From NCBI RefSeq assembly GCF_009711135.1, contig NZ_WMIC01000003.1:248001-312000 (forward strand): 64,000 nt of DNA. Reading direction: 5' to 3'. Shown here in pieces: positions 23,974-33,215 of this stretch. A program made the position numbers and the translations under genes. The stretch comes from Flavobacterium sp. LC2016-01. Lineage in GTDB: Bacteria > Bacteroidota > Bacteroidia > Flavobacteriales > Flavobacteriaceae. The notes beneath the pieces are model-generated. The model was given only the letters and a program-made list of their open reading frames with translations. It searched no databases and had not been told where the DNA came from. Position 1 is the first letter of the stretch. Each line of letters opens with the position of its first letter.

Positions 23974-25011
23974 ATGTCACAAAACAAAAACGCCTTAATC
24001 CGGTACAAAACAATCGACAAATGTCTGCAGAATAAATATCGGCAATGGACTTTGGAAGATTTAATCGAATGCTGTTCTGAAGCTTTATTCGAATATGAAG
24101 GACGTGAAAACCCCATCAGCAAACGAACGATTCAAATGGATATTCAGTTGATGCGCAGTGAAAAACTCGGTTATAATGCTCCAATTGTGGTTTACGACAA
24201 AAAGTATTATAAATATGAAGACGAAGATTTCACAATAACCGATATTCCGCTAACGGAAACCGATATGAATGTTTTGACTGAAACGGTTTCGATGCTGAAG
24301 CAGTTTAAGGATTTCTCCTTATTTAATGATGTGTCCGATATTCTACAACGATTGGAGGATAAAATCTACGCCGAGAAATCGCATACCAAACCCGTTATTT
24401 ATTTGGATAAAAATGAGAAACTAAAAGGACTGCATTATCTTGATGAAATATATCAGGCGATTATTAAGAAAATGGTTCTGATTATTACCTATAAATCTTT
24501 TAAATCTGCTGAAGAAACGAAATTCCATTTCCATCCTTTTATATTAAAGGAATTCAACAATCGCTGGTTTTTAATCGGAAAGAAAAATTCTTCACAGCCT
24601 ATTACCAATTTAGCTTTGGACCGAATCATTTCAATTGATTATGATTTTAATCATCCTTACTTGGAAGAAGATTTTGATGCCGATACGTATTATAAAGATG
24701 TAATTGGCGTTACGGTTAATTCAGGATTAAAAGCTAGACGGATTGAACTATGGGTTGATGCTTCGAATGCACCGTATGTACTGACAAAACCTTTGCACAC
24801 CTCGCAGCGATTAATCAAAGAAAATGAAGACGGAAGTATTATTGTGCATTTGTTCGTAATACCCAATTATGAAATGGAACGGCTTCTGTTAGGATTTGGA
24901 AGCTGTCTTGAAATCTTAAAGCCTGAAGGTTTGAGAAATCGCATGAAAAAAAATCTTCAAAATGCAATTTCGAGATATGATTCTGAAGATTTAACTGAAG
25001 TAAACGCATAA
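23974..25011 (+). CDS. WYL-domain transcriptional regulator
   Basis: 345 residues from the ATG at 23974. N-terminal winged-helix region (RTIQMDIQLMR), central WYL domain (IITYKSF, FHFHPFILKEFNNRWFLIG) and C-terminal WCX-like region ending LQNAISRYDS. WYL proteins sense ligands, often nucleic acid or nucleotides, and control defence and RNA-repair operons; rtcB-linked WYL regulators are known. The gene follows HD on the same strand after a 355-bp repeat-rich gap and could control the island. Confidence 0.88.
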   Translation: MSQNKNALIRYKTIDKCLQNKYRQWTLEDLIECCSEALFEYEGRENPISKRTIQMDIQLMRSEKLGYNAPIVVYDKKYYKYEDEDFTITDIPLTETDMNVLTETVSMLKQFKDFSLFNDVSDILQRLEDKIYAEKSHTKPVIYLDKNEKLKGLHYLDEIYQAIIKKMVLIITYKSFKSAEETKFHFHPFILKEFNNRWFLIGKKNSSQPITNLALDRIISIDYDFNHPYLEEDFDADTYYKDVIGVTVNSGLKARRIELWVDASNAPYVLTKPLHTSQRLIKENEDGSIIVHLFVIPNYEMERLLLGFGSCLEILKPEGLRNRMKKNLQNAISRYDSEDLTEVNA

Positions 25012-25182
25012 TTTTTTGCATAATACCAAATTAAATCCCGTTTTAAAATCAAAAAAGATTTTTTACGACATGAATTTTGTTAAAATTTCAAAAAAGAATA
25101 GTATATTTCAGTTAAAATTTAACCTCAAAACACTGTAAACCAAAGACATTTTTTAATTAACCAAAAATTTATTTAAAAATAA

Positions 25183-25214
25183 TATGCATGCATAGTATTT
25201 TTTAATTATATTTG
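25183..25214 (+). promoter_or_regulatory. Promoter and possible MarR operator
   Basis: A perfect 12-bp palindrome TATGCATGCATA (25183-25194) lies 12 bp before TATATTTG (25207-25214), a TAnnTTTG motif. The start of transcription would be near 25221, 12 nt before the marR ATG. The palindrome overlaps the -33 region, as expected for autorepression. Confidence 0.5.
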
Positions 25215-25232
25215 AAATCGATATAGTTACCT

Positions 25233-25691
25233 ATGAAAGATAAAACGATAGATTATATTTTGAGAGCGACATGGCAAGCTGTTTCAAGAATGTATAACGA
25301 AGAAGCTGCAAAGTACGATGCAACAATGGCGACGGGATTTGCACTTTTAAGTATGGACAAAGAAGAAGGAACACCATCGACCGCCTTAGGCCCTAGAATG
25401 GGTATGGAAGCTACAAGCTTAACCAGAACGCTCAAATCTATGGAGGAAAAAGGTTTAATTGTTCGCAAAAAAAACCCAAGTGACGGCCGAGGCGTTTTAA
25501 TTTACCTTACCGAATTTGGAAAAGAAAAAAGAGATTTATCTAAAAATACCGTTCTAAAATTTAATGAGACCGTTAGAAAACATGTATCAGACGAAAAGCT
25601 GAAACATTTTATCGAAGTTTCTGAAATTATAAACGAACTGATTCACGATAAAAACATATTTAATCAAACAGAAAATACAGAAAATGAATAG
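25233..25691 (+). CDS. MarR-family regulator of beta-oxidation operon
   Basis: 152 residues. Winged helix with recognition helix region GMEATSLTRTLKSMEEKGLI and wing RKKNPSDGRGVLIYLTEFG (DxRG-type motif). MarR proteins are dimeric repressors released by small ligands, often acyl-CoA in fatty-acid operons. First gene before the FadN-like gene (56 bp gap), so it probably controls the operon and itself. Confidence 0.88.
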   Translation: MKDKTIDYILRATWQAVSRMYNEEAAKYDATMATGFALLSMDKEEGTPSTALGPRMGMEATSLTRTLKSMEEKGLIVRKKNPSDGRGVLIYLTEFGKEKRDLSKNTVLKFNETVRKHVSDEKLKHFIEVSEIINELIHDKNIFNQTENTENE

Positions 25692-25747
25692 TATTTCTTT
25701 TTAAGAGATAATTCAGATTCTAGCTTACAAAAACAAATTAACAAACT

Positions 25748-28138
25748 ATGAAACGCACAATTAAAAAAGTTGCTGTAATTGGATCCGGAATTATGGGTTC
25801 AGGAATAGCTTGCCATTTTGCCAATATTGGTGTTGAAGTTTTACTTCTTGACATCGTACCACGCGAATTGACCGAGGCTGAAGCTAAAAAAGGATTAACT
25901 CTTGAAAGTAAAGCTGTTCGTAACCGAGTGGTAAACGAGCACTTGGCGAATTCATTAAAATCGAAACCATCTCCTATTTACAGTCAAAAATTCGCTAGCC
26001 GAATCACGACTGGAAACACGACTGATGATATGGCAAAAATTGCCAATGTTGACTGGATTATTGAGGTTGTAGTGGAACGTTTGGATATCAAAAAATTGGT
26101 TTTTGAACAAATCGAGAAATTCCGTAAACCGGGAACTTTGGTTACATCTAACACATCTGGTATTCCAATTCATTTTATGAGCGAAGGAAGAAGCGAAGAT
26201 TTTCAACAGCACTTCTGCGGAACCCACTTTTTTAACCCTGCGCGTTACTTAAAATTATTTGAAATTATTCCGGGTCCAAAAACTTCAACTGAAGTATTGG
26301 ATTTCTTAAACGAATACGGATCTAAATTCTTAGGAAAAACTTCGGTTGTTGCTAAAGATACTCCAGCGTTTATTGGAAACAGAATTGGTATTTACGGAAT
26401 CCAGAGTTTATTCCATTTAGTGAAAGAAATGGGATTAACGATTGAAGAAGTTGATAAATTGACTGGCCCAGTAATTGGTCGTCCAAAATCGGCTACTTTC
26501 CGTACGGTTGACGTTGTTGGTTTGGATACTTTGGTACACGTTGCCAATGGTATTTATGAAAACTGCCCAACAGACGAACAACACGAATTGTTCAAACTTC
26601 CTGATTTCATCACAAAAATGATGGAAAACAATTGGTTGGGAAGCAAAACTGGACAAGGTTTTTATAAAAAAGTAGATAAAGACATTCTTTCTTTAGACTT
26701 AGATACATTAGAATACCGCGCTGCAAAAAAAGCAAATTTTGCTACTCTTGAATTAACAAAAACTATTGATAAACCAATCAATCGTTTTAAAGTATTAGTT
26801 AAAGGAACTGACAAAGCGGGAGAATTTTACCGTAAGAGTTTCGCCGGAATGTTTGCTTATGTGTCAAACAGAATCCCTGAAATCTCAGACGAATTATACA
26901 AAATTGATGATGCCATGAAAGCTGGTTTTGGATGGGAAAATGGTCCATTCGAAATCTGGGATGCCATTGGTGTTGCCAAAGGAATTGAAATCATGAAAGC
27001 AGAAGGTTTAGAACCAGCTGCATGGGTAACTGAAATGTTGGCTTCTGGAAGCGACAGTTTCTACACTGTAAAAGAGGGAGCGACTTATTTCTATAACATT
27101 CCAACAAAATCACAAGTAAAAGTTCCTGGACAAGATTCATTTATTATTCTGAACAACATCCGCGAAAGCAAAAAAGTTTGGAGCAATAGTGGTGCAATCA
27201 TTCAGGATTTAGGAGACGGAATTTTGAACTTAGAATTCCAATCTAAAATGAATACCATTGGTGGTGACGTTTTACAAGCTATCAATAAAGCAATTGACTT
27301 ATCTGAAAAAGAATATCAAGGTTTGGTTATTGGAAACCAGGCAGCGAATTTCTCTGTTGGGGCTAATATCGGAATGATTTTCATGATGGCAGTTGAGCAG
27401 GAATACGACGAATTGAACATGGCGATTAAATTGTTCCAAGATACAATGATGCGTGTTCGTTATTCTTCAATTCCAGTTGTAGTGGCACCTCACGGAATGA
27501 CTTTTGGCGGTGGATGCGAAATGAGCTTACACGCTGATAAAGTGGTTGCTGCTGCAGAAACTTATATGGGATTAGTTGAATTTGGTGTTGGTGTACTTCC
27601 TGGCGGTGGTGGATCTAAAGAAATGGCTTTAAGAGCTTCAGATTTATTCCGCAAAAATGATGTGGAATTGAACGTTCTTCAAGAGTATTTCTTGACAATC
27701 GCAATGGCAAAAGTTTCGACTTCTGGTTATGAAGCTTTTGATACAGGGCTTCTTCAACATGGGAAAGATGTTATTGTAGTAAACAAAGATCGTCAGATTG
27801 CTGAAGCTAAAAAACATGCTTTGTTAATGGCAGAAGCTGGTTATACACAGCCTATCAGAAGAACGGATGTTAAAGTATTAGGAAAACAAGCTCTTGGAAT
27901 GTTCTTAGTTGGAACAGATCAAATGGAAGCTGGAAAATACATTTCTGAGCACGACAAGAAAATCGCTAACAAACTGGCTTATGTAATGGCTGGTGGTGAT
28001 TTATCTGAAGCTACTTTAGTATCTGAACAATACTTATTAGATATCGAACGTGAAGCTTTCTTGAGTTTATGTACAGAAAGAAAAACTCTAGAGCGTATTC
28101 AATATATGTTAACTAAAGGAAAACCGCTTCGTAACTAG
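25748..28138 (+). CDS. fadN: 3-hydroxyacyl-CoA dehydrogenase / enoyl-CoA hydratase
   Basis: 796 residues. The N-terminus is a Rossmann NAD-binding domain (VAVIGSGIMGSGIACHFAN), followed by 3HAD C-terminal domains (GTHFFNPARYLKLFEIIPG) and a C-terminal crotonase domain (about 480-700: NQAANFSVGANIG, APHGMTFGGGCEMSLH, GVGVLPGGGGSKEMALR). The domain order (dehydrogenase first) is that of Bacillus FadN, not E. coli FadB. It catalyses the second and third steps of beta-oxidation. Next gene is the thiolase, after 90 bp holding a repeat hairpin. Confidence 0.93.
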   Translation: MKRTIKKVAVIGSGIMGSGIACHFANIGVEVLLLDIVPRELTEAEAKKGLTLESKAVRNRVVNEHLANSLKSKPSPIYSQKFASRITTGNTTDDMAKIANVDWIIEVVVERLDIKKLVFEQIEKFRKPGTLVTSNTSGIPIHFMSEGRSEDFQQHFCGTHFFNPARYLKLFEIIPGPKTSTEVLDFLNEYGSKFLGKTSVVAKDTPAFIGNRIGIYGIQSLFHLVKEMGLTIEEVDKLTGPVIGRPKSATFRTVDVVGLDTLVHVANGIYENCPTDEQHELFKLPDFITKMMENNWLGSKTGQGFYKKVDKDILSLDLDTLEYRAAKKANFATLELTKTIDKPINRFKVLVKGTDKAGEFYRKSFAGMFAYVSNRIPEISDELYKIDDAMKAGFGWENGPFEIWDAIGVAKGIEIMKAEGLEPAAWVTEMLASGSDSFYTVKEGATYFYNIPTKSQVKVPGQDSFIILNNIRESKKVWSNSGAIIQDLGDGILNLEFQSKMNTIGGDVLQAINKAIDLSEKEYQGLVIGNQAANFSVGANIGMIFMMAVEQEYDELNMAIKLFQDTMMRVRYSSIPVVVAPHGMTFGGGCEMSLHADKVVAAAETYMGLVEFGVGVLPGGGGSKEMALRASDLFRKNDVELNVLQEYFLTIAMAKVSTSGYEAFDTGLLQHGKDVIVVNKDRQIAEAKKHALLMAEAGYTQPIRRTDVKVLGKQALGMFLVGTDQMEAGKYISEHDKKIANKLAYVMAGGDLSEATLVSEQYLLDIEREAFLSLCTERKTLERIQYMLTKGKPLRN

Positions 28139-28140
28139 AT

Positions 28141-28200
28141 AAAAGATGCAAGAAACAAGAAGCAAGACTTTAGAAATATCTTGCCTCTTGCCTCTTTCTT
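28141..28200. repeat. GCAAGA-rich hairpin between fadN and fadA
   Basis: AAAAGATGCAAGAAACAAGA at 28141-28160, continuing AGCAAGACTTT, recurs inverted at 29880-29912 with two or three changes. Its own 3' half (TCTTGCCTCTTGCCTC) folds back on it. A related direct copy lies at 29418-29440. Confidence 0.7.
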
Positions 28201-28228
28201 CTAATGAATCTTAAAAAAAACAAAACAA

Positions 28229-29410
28229 ATGAAAACAGCATATATAGTAAAAGCATATAGAACAGCAGTTGGAAAAGCTCCAAAAGGTGTTTTTAGATTT
28301 AAAAGACCTGATGAATTAGCTGCAGAAACCATTCAATTTATGATGGATGAACTGCCTGATTTTGATAAAAAACGCATCGACGACGTTATGGTAGGAAACG
28401 CCATGCCGGAAGCTGAACAAGGCCTTAACGTTGGACGTTTGATCTCATTAATGGGGTTAAAAGTGGAAGATGTTCCTGGAGTTACAGTTAACCGTTACTG
28501 TGCTTCTGGTTTAGAAACTATCGGAATGGCGACTGCTAAAATCCAATCAGGAATGGCAGATTGTATCATTGCTGGTGGAGCAGAAAGTATGAGTTTTATT
28601 CCGATGGGAGGTTACAAACCAACTCCGGATTATAAAGTTGCTGCTGCAGGTCACGAAGATTATTACTGGGGAATGGGTTTAACTGCTGAAGCGGTTGCCA
28701 ATCAATATAAAATCTCTAGAGAAGATCAGGATGAGTTTGCTTACAACTCTCACATGAAAGCTTTGAAAGCACAAGCAGAAGGAAAATTCGACAAACAAAT
28801 CGTTCCGATTACGGTTGAGCAGACTTTCATCAATGAAAATGGAAAAAAAGAAACGAAGTCTTACGTTGTAAAACAAGACGAAGGTCCAAGAGCTGGAACT
28901 TCCGTTGCTGCTTTAGCTGGTTTAAGACCTGTTTTTGCTGCTGACGGAAGTGTAACTGCCGGAAACTCATCTCAGATGAGTGACGGTGCAGCTTTTGTTT
29001 TAATCATGAGTGAGGACATGGTTAAAGAATTGAATCTTGAGCCAATCGCCAGATTAGTAAATTTTGCTTCTTCTGGTGTTGAACCAAGAATTATGGGTAT
29101 CGGTCCGGTAAAAGCAATTCCGAAAGCTTTGAAACAAGCAGGATTAACATTGAATGATATTGATTTAATTGAGTTAAACGAAGCTTTTGCTTCACAAGCT
29201 TTGGCAGTAACTCGCGAGTTAAACATTAACCCAGAAATCGTAAACGTAAACGGTGGAGCGATCGCTTTAGGACACCCTCTGGGATGTACGGGAGCTAAAC
29301 TTTCTGTTCAGTTATTCGACGAAATGAAACGCAGAGGTAATAAATACGGAATCGTTTCTATGTGTGTGGGAACTGGGCAAGGTTCTGCAGGGGTTTACGA
29401 AGTGTTGTAG
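28229..29410 (+). CDS. fadA: Acetyl-CoA acyltransferase (3-ketoacyl-CoA thiolase)
   Basis: 393 residues. Active-site Cys in NRYCASGLETI (about residue 92), NEAFASQA, GHPLGCTGAK with the catalytic His, and the final Cys in MCVGTGQG. It performs the thiolytic last step of beta-oxidation. It forms an operon with the HAD/ECH gene upstream and the acyl-CoA dehydrogenase downstream, interrupted by the S23 gene. Confidence 0.93.
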   Translation: MKTAYIVKAYRTAVGKAPKGVFRFKRPDELAAETIQFMMDELPDFDKKRIDDVMVGNAMPEAEQGLNVGRLISLMGLKVEDVPGVTVNRYCASGLETIGMATAKIQSGMADCIIAGGAESMSFIPMGGYKPTPDYKVAAAGHEDYYWGMGLTAEAVANQYKISREDQDEFAYNSHMKALKAQAEGKFDKQIVPITVEQTFINENGKKETKSYVVKQDEGPRAGTSVAALAGLRPVFAADGSVTAGNSSQMSDGAAFVLIMSEDMVKELNLEPIARLVNFASSGVEPRIMGIGPVKAIPKALKQAGLTLNDIDLIELNEAFASQALAVTRELNINPEIVNVNGGAIALGHPLGCTGAKLSVQLFDEMKRRGNKYGIVSMCVGTGQGSAGVYEVL

Positions 29411-29417
29411 TTTTTAA

Positions 29418-29440
29418 GAGGAAAGAAGCAAGAAGCAAGA
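29418..29440. repeat. Left repeat before S23 gene
   Basis: The GAAAGAAGCAAGAAGCAAGA unit matches 28150-28170 and is inverted relative to 29880-29912. It marks the left edge of the S23-gene insert. Confidence 0.55.
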
Positions 29441-29534
29441 CTTAATTTTGGAATGAAAATGTTCTAAAAACAGAGTTTTAAAAAGTAGTACAAAACTTAC
29501 TTTTAATTTTTCTTCTTATCTTGCCTCAAAAAAA

Positions 29535-29900
29535 ATGAGACACAATTTTAAGAATTTGAGAATTTGGATTTTAGCTATGGAAATTACAAATGATATCTAT
29601 AAACTAACTGCCACTTTTCCAAAATCAGAAACTTATAGTTTAATAAGTCAAATGAATAGATGTTCTGTTTCAATGCCTTCTAATATTGCTGAAGGTTCAA
29701 ACAGAGGAAATAAACACTTTCAGCATTATTTGAATATTAGTTTAGGTTCGTCATTTGAATTGCAAACACAATTACTGATAGCTTTTCAAAATGATTATCT
29801 ATCCAAGACAAAAACAGAAGAAATAGAAAACAAAATAATTGAATTTCAAAAGATGACAACAGGTTTCATAAGTAAGTTAGATCAAAATCTTGCTTCTTGA
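29535..29900 (+). CDS. Four-helix bundle protein (S23 / 23S rRNA IVP family)
   Basis: 121 residues. Typical family phrases: FKNLRIWILAMEITNDIYKLT, FPKSETYSLISQMNRCSVSMPSNIAEG and HFQHYLNISLGSSFELQTQLL. Members were first seen encoded in intervening sequences of 23S rRNA genes, and relatives occur in diversity-generating retroelements; their biochemical role is unclear. Here it is free-standing, inside a fad operon, and its last codons overlap an inverted repeat. The promoter-proximal side also holds a copy of the repeat, so it looks like an inserted cassette. Confidence 0.88.
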   Translation: MRHNFKNLRIWILAMEITNDIYKLTATFPKSETYSLISQMNRCSVSMPSNIAEGSNRGNKHFQHYLNISLGSSFELQTQLLIAFQNDYLSKTKTEEIENKIIEFQKMTTGFISKLDQNLAS

Positions 29901-29915
29901 CTCTTGCATCTTTTA
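29880..29915. repeat. Right inverted repeat at the S23 gene
   Basis: Reverse complement of 28141-28171 with few changes (AAAATCTTGCTTCTTGACTC, then TTGCATCTTTT). It overlaps the last codons and stop of the S23 gene. Confidence 0.65.
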
Positions 29916-29932
29916 ATCTAAACAAAAACAAA

Positions 29933-31738
29933 ATGGCAGATACAATCGAAAAAAACGTAACCCGTGGTGGTCAGTTTTTAGTTAAAGAAACAAAATGCGA
30001 AGATATCTTCACACCAGAAGATTTCTCTGAAGAGCAGTTAATGATGCGTGACTCTGTAAAAGAGTTCGTAGACAAAGAATTATGGGCGCATAAAGATCGT
30101 TTTGAGAAAAAAGATTACGCTTACACAGAATCTTCTATGCGTAAAGCTGGTGAACTAGGACTTCTTGGAGTTGCAGTTCCAGAAGAATACGGCGGATTAG
30201 GAATGGGATTTGTTTCTACAATGTTAGTTTGTGACTACATTTCTGGAGCAACGGGATCTTTCTCTACTGCTTTCGGAGCTCATACTGGAATTGGAACTAT
30301 GCCAATTACTCTTTATGGATCTGAAGAACAAAAGAAAAAATACGTTCCGAAATTGGCTTCTGGAGAATGGTTTGGAGCTTATTGCTTAACTGAGCCAGGC
30401 GCAGGATCTGATGCTAACTCAGGAAAAACTAAAGCGGTTTTATCTGAAGACGGAACTCATTATTTAATCACAGGACAAAAAATGTGGATTTCGAATGCAG
30501 GTTTCTGCAGCGTTTTCATCGTTTTTGCTCGTATTGGAGATGATAAAAATATTACAGGTTTCATCGTAGAAAACGATCCATCAAACGGAATTTCTATGAA
30601 CGAAGAAGAGCATAAATTAGGAATCCGTGCTTCTTCTACGCGTCAGGTTTTCTTCAACGATACGAAAGTTCCTGTTGAAAACATGTTATCTGAAAGAGGA
30701 AATGGTTTCAAAATTGCAATGAATGCTCTTAATGTTGGTCGTATTAAATTGGCTGCTGCATGTCTTGATGCGCAAAGAAGAGTAACTTCTGGAGCTGTAA
30801 AATATGCTAACGAAAGAATTCAGTTCAATACATCTATTTCATCTTTTGGGGCTATCCGTTCTAAATTAGCTGAAATGGCAACTAACGCTTACGCTGGAGA
30901 AAGTGCTTCTTACCGTGCTGCAAAAGATATCGAAGACAGAATCGCTGCTCGTGAAGCAGAAGGAACTTCTCACCAAGAAGCTGAATTGAAAGGTGTTGAA
31001 GAATATGCTATCGAATGTTCTATCTTGAAAGTAGCAGTTTCTGAAGACGTTCAATCTTGTTCTGATGAAGGAATTCAGATTTTTGGTGGAATGGGATTCT
31101 CTGAAGACACTCCAATGGAAAGTGCTTGGAGAGATGCTCGTATCGCTCGTATCTACGAAGGAACAAACGAAATCAACAGAATGCTTTCTGTAGGTATGTT
31201 GATCAAAAAAGCAATGAAAGGACACGTTGATTTACTTGGACCAGCAATGAAAGTTCAGGAAGAATTAATGGGAATTCCATCTTTTGATACTCCAGATTTC
31301 TCTGAATTATTTGCTGAAGAAAAAGGAATCATCGCAAACTTGAAAAAAGTATTCTTAATGGTTGCTGGTAGCGCTGTTCAAAAATATGGTCCTGAATTAG
31401 ATGCTCACCAACAATTATTGATGGCAGCTTCTGATATCTTGATCGAAATCTACATGGCTGAAAGTACCATTTTGAGAACTGAAAAGTTAGCAAAAGCGCA
31501 AGGCGAAGATAAAGTTCAGGAGCAAATCGCTATGGCAAAATTATACTTGTATAAAGCTGTAGATATCGTAAACTTAAGAGGAAAAGAAGGTATCGCTTCT
31601 TTCTCTGAAGGTGACGAACAACGTATGATGTTAATGGGATTAAAACGTTTTACAAAATACACCAACTTGCCAAACGTAGTGGCATTGAGAGAAAAAATCG
31701 CCGCAAAATTAGTTGCAGAAGATACTTACTGCTTCTAA
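29933..31738 (+). CDS. Acyl-CoA dehydrogenase
   Basis: 601 residues from the ATG at 29933; the 12 upstream residues come from the repeat. FAD-binding and substrate motifs AYCLTEPGAGSDANS and WISNAGFCSVFIVFARI are present. The catalytic Glu is in IYEGTNEINRMLS, and an extended C-terminal domain of about 150 residues follows, as in VLCAD/ACAD9-like long forms. It performs the first beta-oxidation step with electrons going to ETF. Last gene of the operon, followed by a strong terminator. Confidence 0.92.
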   Translation: MADTIEKNVTRGGQFLVKETKCEDIFTPEDFSEEQLMMRDSVKEFVDKELWAHKDRFEKKDYAYTESSMRKAGELGLLGVAVPEEYGGLGMGFVSTMLVCDYISGATGSFSTAFGAHTGIGTMPITLYGSEEQKKKYVPKLASGEWFGAYCLTEPGAGSDANSGKTKAVLSEDGTHYLITGQKMWISNAGFCSVFIVFARIGDDKNITGFIVENDPSNGISMNEEEHKLGIRASSTRQVFFNDTKVPVENMLSERGNGFKIAMNALNVGRIKLAAACLDAQRRVTSGAVKYANERIQFNTSISSFGAIRSKLAEMATNAYAGESASYRAAKDIEDRIAAREAEGTSHQEAELKGVEEYAIECSILKVAVSEDVQSCSDEGIQIFGGMGFSEDTPMESAWRDARIARIYEGTNEINRMLSVGMLIKKAMKGHVDLLGPAMKVQEELMGIPSFDTPDFSELFAEEKGIIANLKKVFLMVAGSAVQKYGPELDAHQQLLMAASDILIEIYMAESTILRTEKLAKAQGEDKVQEQIAMAKLYLYKAVDIVNLRGKEGIASFSEGDEQRMMLMGLKRFTKYTNLPNVVALREKIAAKLVAEDTYCF

Positions 31739-31770
31739 TATCACAATAGTTTTTAGCTTTTAATTTGTTT

Positions 31771-31810
31771 AAACCCGCGCAAGTCCGAAACTGCGCGGGT
31801 TTATTTTTTG
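31771..31810 (+). terminator. Terminator of the fad operon
   Basis: AAACCCGCGC/GCGCGGGTTT (10 bp, 12-nt loop) followed by ATTTTTTG. Confidence 0.85.
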
Positions 31811-32033
31811 TTTTTTTTGAACCATATAAGTGATGTAAGTTCATTTTAAAACCAGCGTTTTTTAGTGGTCAACTTTGTCAAAGTTTAAAACTTTGACAAA
31901 GTTCTTATAACGCAATATTTTTGCAACGATTTGCAAAATATTCGTTAAAATCAGCTTTCGCAATGGTATGAAATGGTTAAATATTAAATGTATTGCTTTA
32001 TATTTAACATTCTAAAACTTCAAAAAATAAAAA

Positions 32034-33125
32034 ATGAAACAAATTAACCTAATTGCATTTTTATTTCTCTGTATTTTTTCTACCTCAACTTTTGCTCAGA
32101 AAAATAAAAAATTGGACATTATTGCTTATTATACAGGTGATTCCAAATTAATTGATGACTATGAAGTCAATAAACTGAACCAGATTATTTTTAGTTTTTG
32201 TCATTTAAAAGAGGGAAAACTAAGTGTAGATTCTCCTAAAGATTCTTTAACAATTAAACATTTAGTTTCGCTTAAAGCAAAAAATCCACAGTTAAAAATT
32301 ATTTTATCTCTTGGCGGCTGGGGTGGCTGTGAACCTTGTTCTTCAGCATTTTCAACTTCCGAAGGAAGATTGACTTTTGCAAAATCAGTAAAAGAAGTTA
32401 GTGATTATTTCAAAGTTGATGGTTTAGATTTAGATTGGGAATATCCAGCAATTGAAGGACTTCCGGGACATTTGTACCAAGCTGTTGACAAACCTAATTT
32501 TACAGAATTGCTTAAAATTCTTCGCTCTACTTTAGGCAAAAAATATGAGTTGAGTTTTGCCGCAGGAGGTTTTCAGAAATATTTAGATGAATCTATTGAT
32601 TGGAAAGCGGTGACGCCTTTGGTAAATCGCATCAATATTATGAGTTACGATTTAGTAAACGGTTATTCTAAAGTTACAGGACATCATACACCATTATACA
32701 GCACAAATCCAAAAGAAGAATCGACAAACAGAGCCGTTACTTATTTATTAAAACAAGGCGTTCCTGCTTCTAAATTAATTATTGGAGGAGCATTTTATAC
32801 CAGAACTTGGAAAAATGTTGAAAACGTCAATAATGGTCTATACCAAGCCGGAGAACATATCCAAGGAACTGACTTTAAAAGTTTTTCCACAGTTTTTACA
32901 GAAGCTAATGGCTGGAAATATTTTTGGGATGATAAAGCAAAAGCGCCATATTGGTACAATGAAAAAGAAAAAACTTTTGCAACAGGTGATGATCTTACTT
33001 CAATAAAAGAAAAAACGGAATATGTAAAATCAAAAAAATTGGGAGGCATTATGTTTTGGGAACTTGTTCTCGATACTCCAAAAGACGGAATGGTAAATGC
33101 CATTTATGAAGTCAAAAACAAATAA
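32034..33125 (+). CDS. Secreted glycoside hydrolase family 18 (chitinase-like)
   Basis: 363 residues with a signal peptide (cleavage after TFAQ, about residue 21). GH18 motifs: LKIILSLGGWGG (about 83-94) and DGLDLDWEYP with the DxxDxDxE catalytic set, then NIMSYDL and a final GGIMFWELVLD. It hydrolyses chitin-type beta-1,4-GlcNAc polymers or related glycans by substrate-assisted catalysis. It is a single domain, with no binding module and no type IX secretion tail visible. Stands alone, ending in a terminator. Confidence 0.9.
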   Translation: MKQINLIAFLFLCIFSTSTFAQKNKKLDIIAYYTGDSKLIDDYEVNKLNQIIFSFCHLKEGKLSVDSPKDSLTIKHLVSLKAKNPQLKIILSLGGWGGCEPCSSAFSTSEGRLTFAKSVKEVSDYFKVDGLDLDWEYPAIEGLPGHLYQAVDKPNFTELLKILRSTLGKKYELSFAAGGFQKYLDESIDWKAVTPLVNRINIMSYDLVNGYSKVTGHHTPLYSTNPKEESTNRAVTYLLKQGVPASKLIIGGAFYTRTWKNVENVNNGLYQAGEHIQGTDFKSFSTVFTEANGWKYFWDDKAKAPYWYNEKEKTFATGDDLTSIKEKTEYVKSKKLGGIMFWELVLDTPKDGMVNAIYEVKNK

Positions 33126-33142
33126 TTAAAACTTTAAAGAGT

Positions 33143-33179
33143 AACCTGAAAAAATCTTTTTTCAGGTTATTTTTTTTTG
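33143..33179 (+). terminator. Terminator after GH18 gene
   Basis: AACCTGAAAAAA and TTTTTTCAGGTT flank a 2-nt spacer, then a run of T. Confidence 0.85.
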
Positions 33180-33215
33180 TAGTATTTTTGATATACTTCT
33201 CAAAAACAAACTGTT

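Noticed and set aside
30866..31225. 119-residue ORF antisense to the acyl-CoA dehydrogenase
   Set aside because: Lies entirely within a well-defined gene; Ser/Phe-rich composition is typical of antisense frames.
32034..33125. Type IX secretion substrate
   Set aside because: The GH18 protein ends without a recognisable type IX C-terminal domain.
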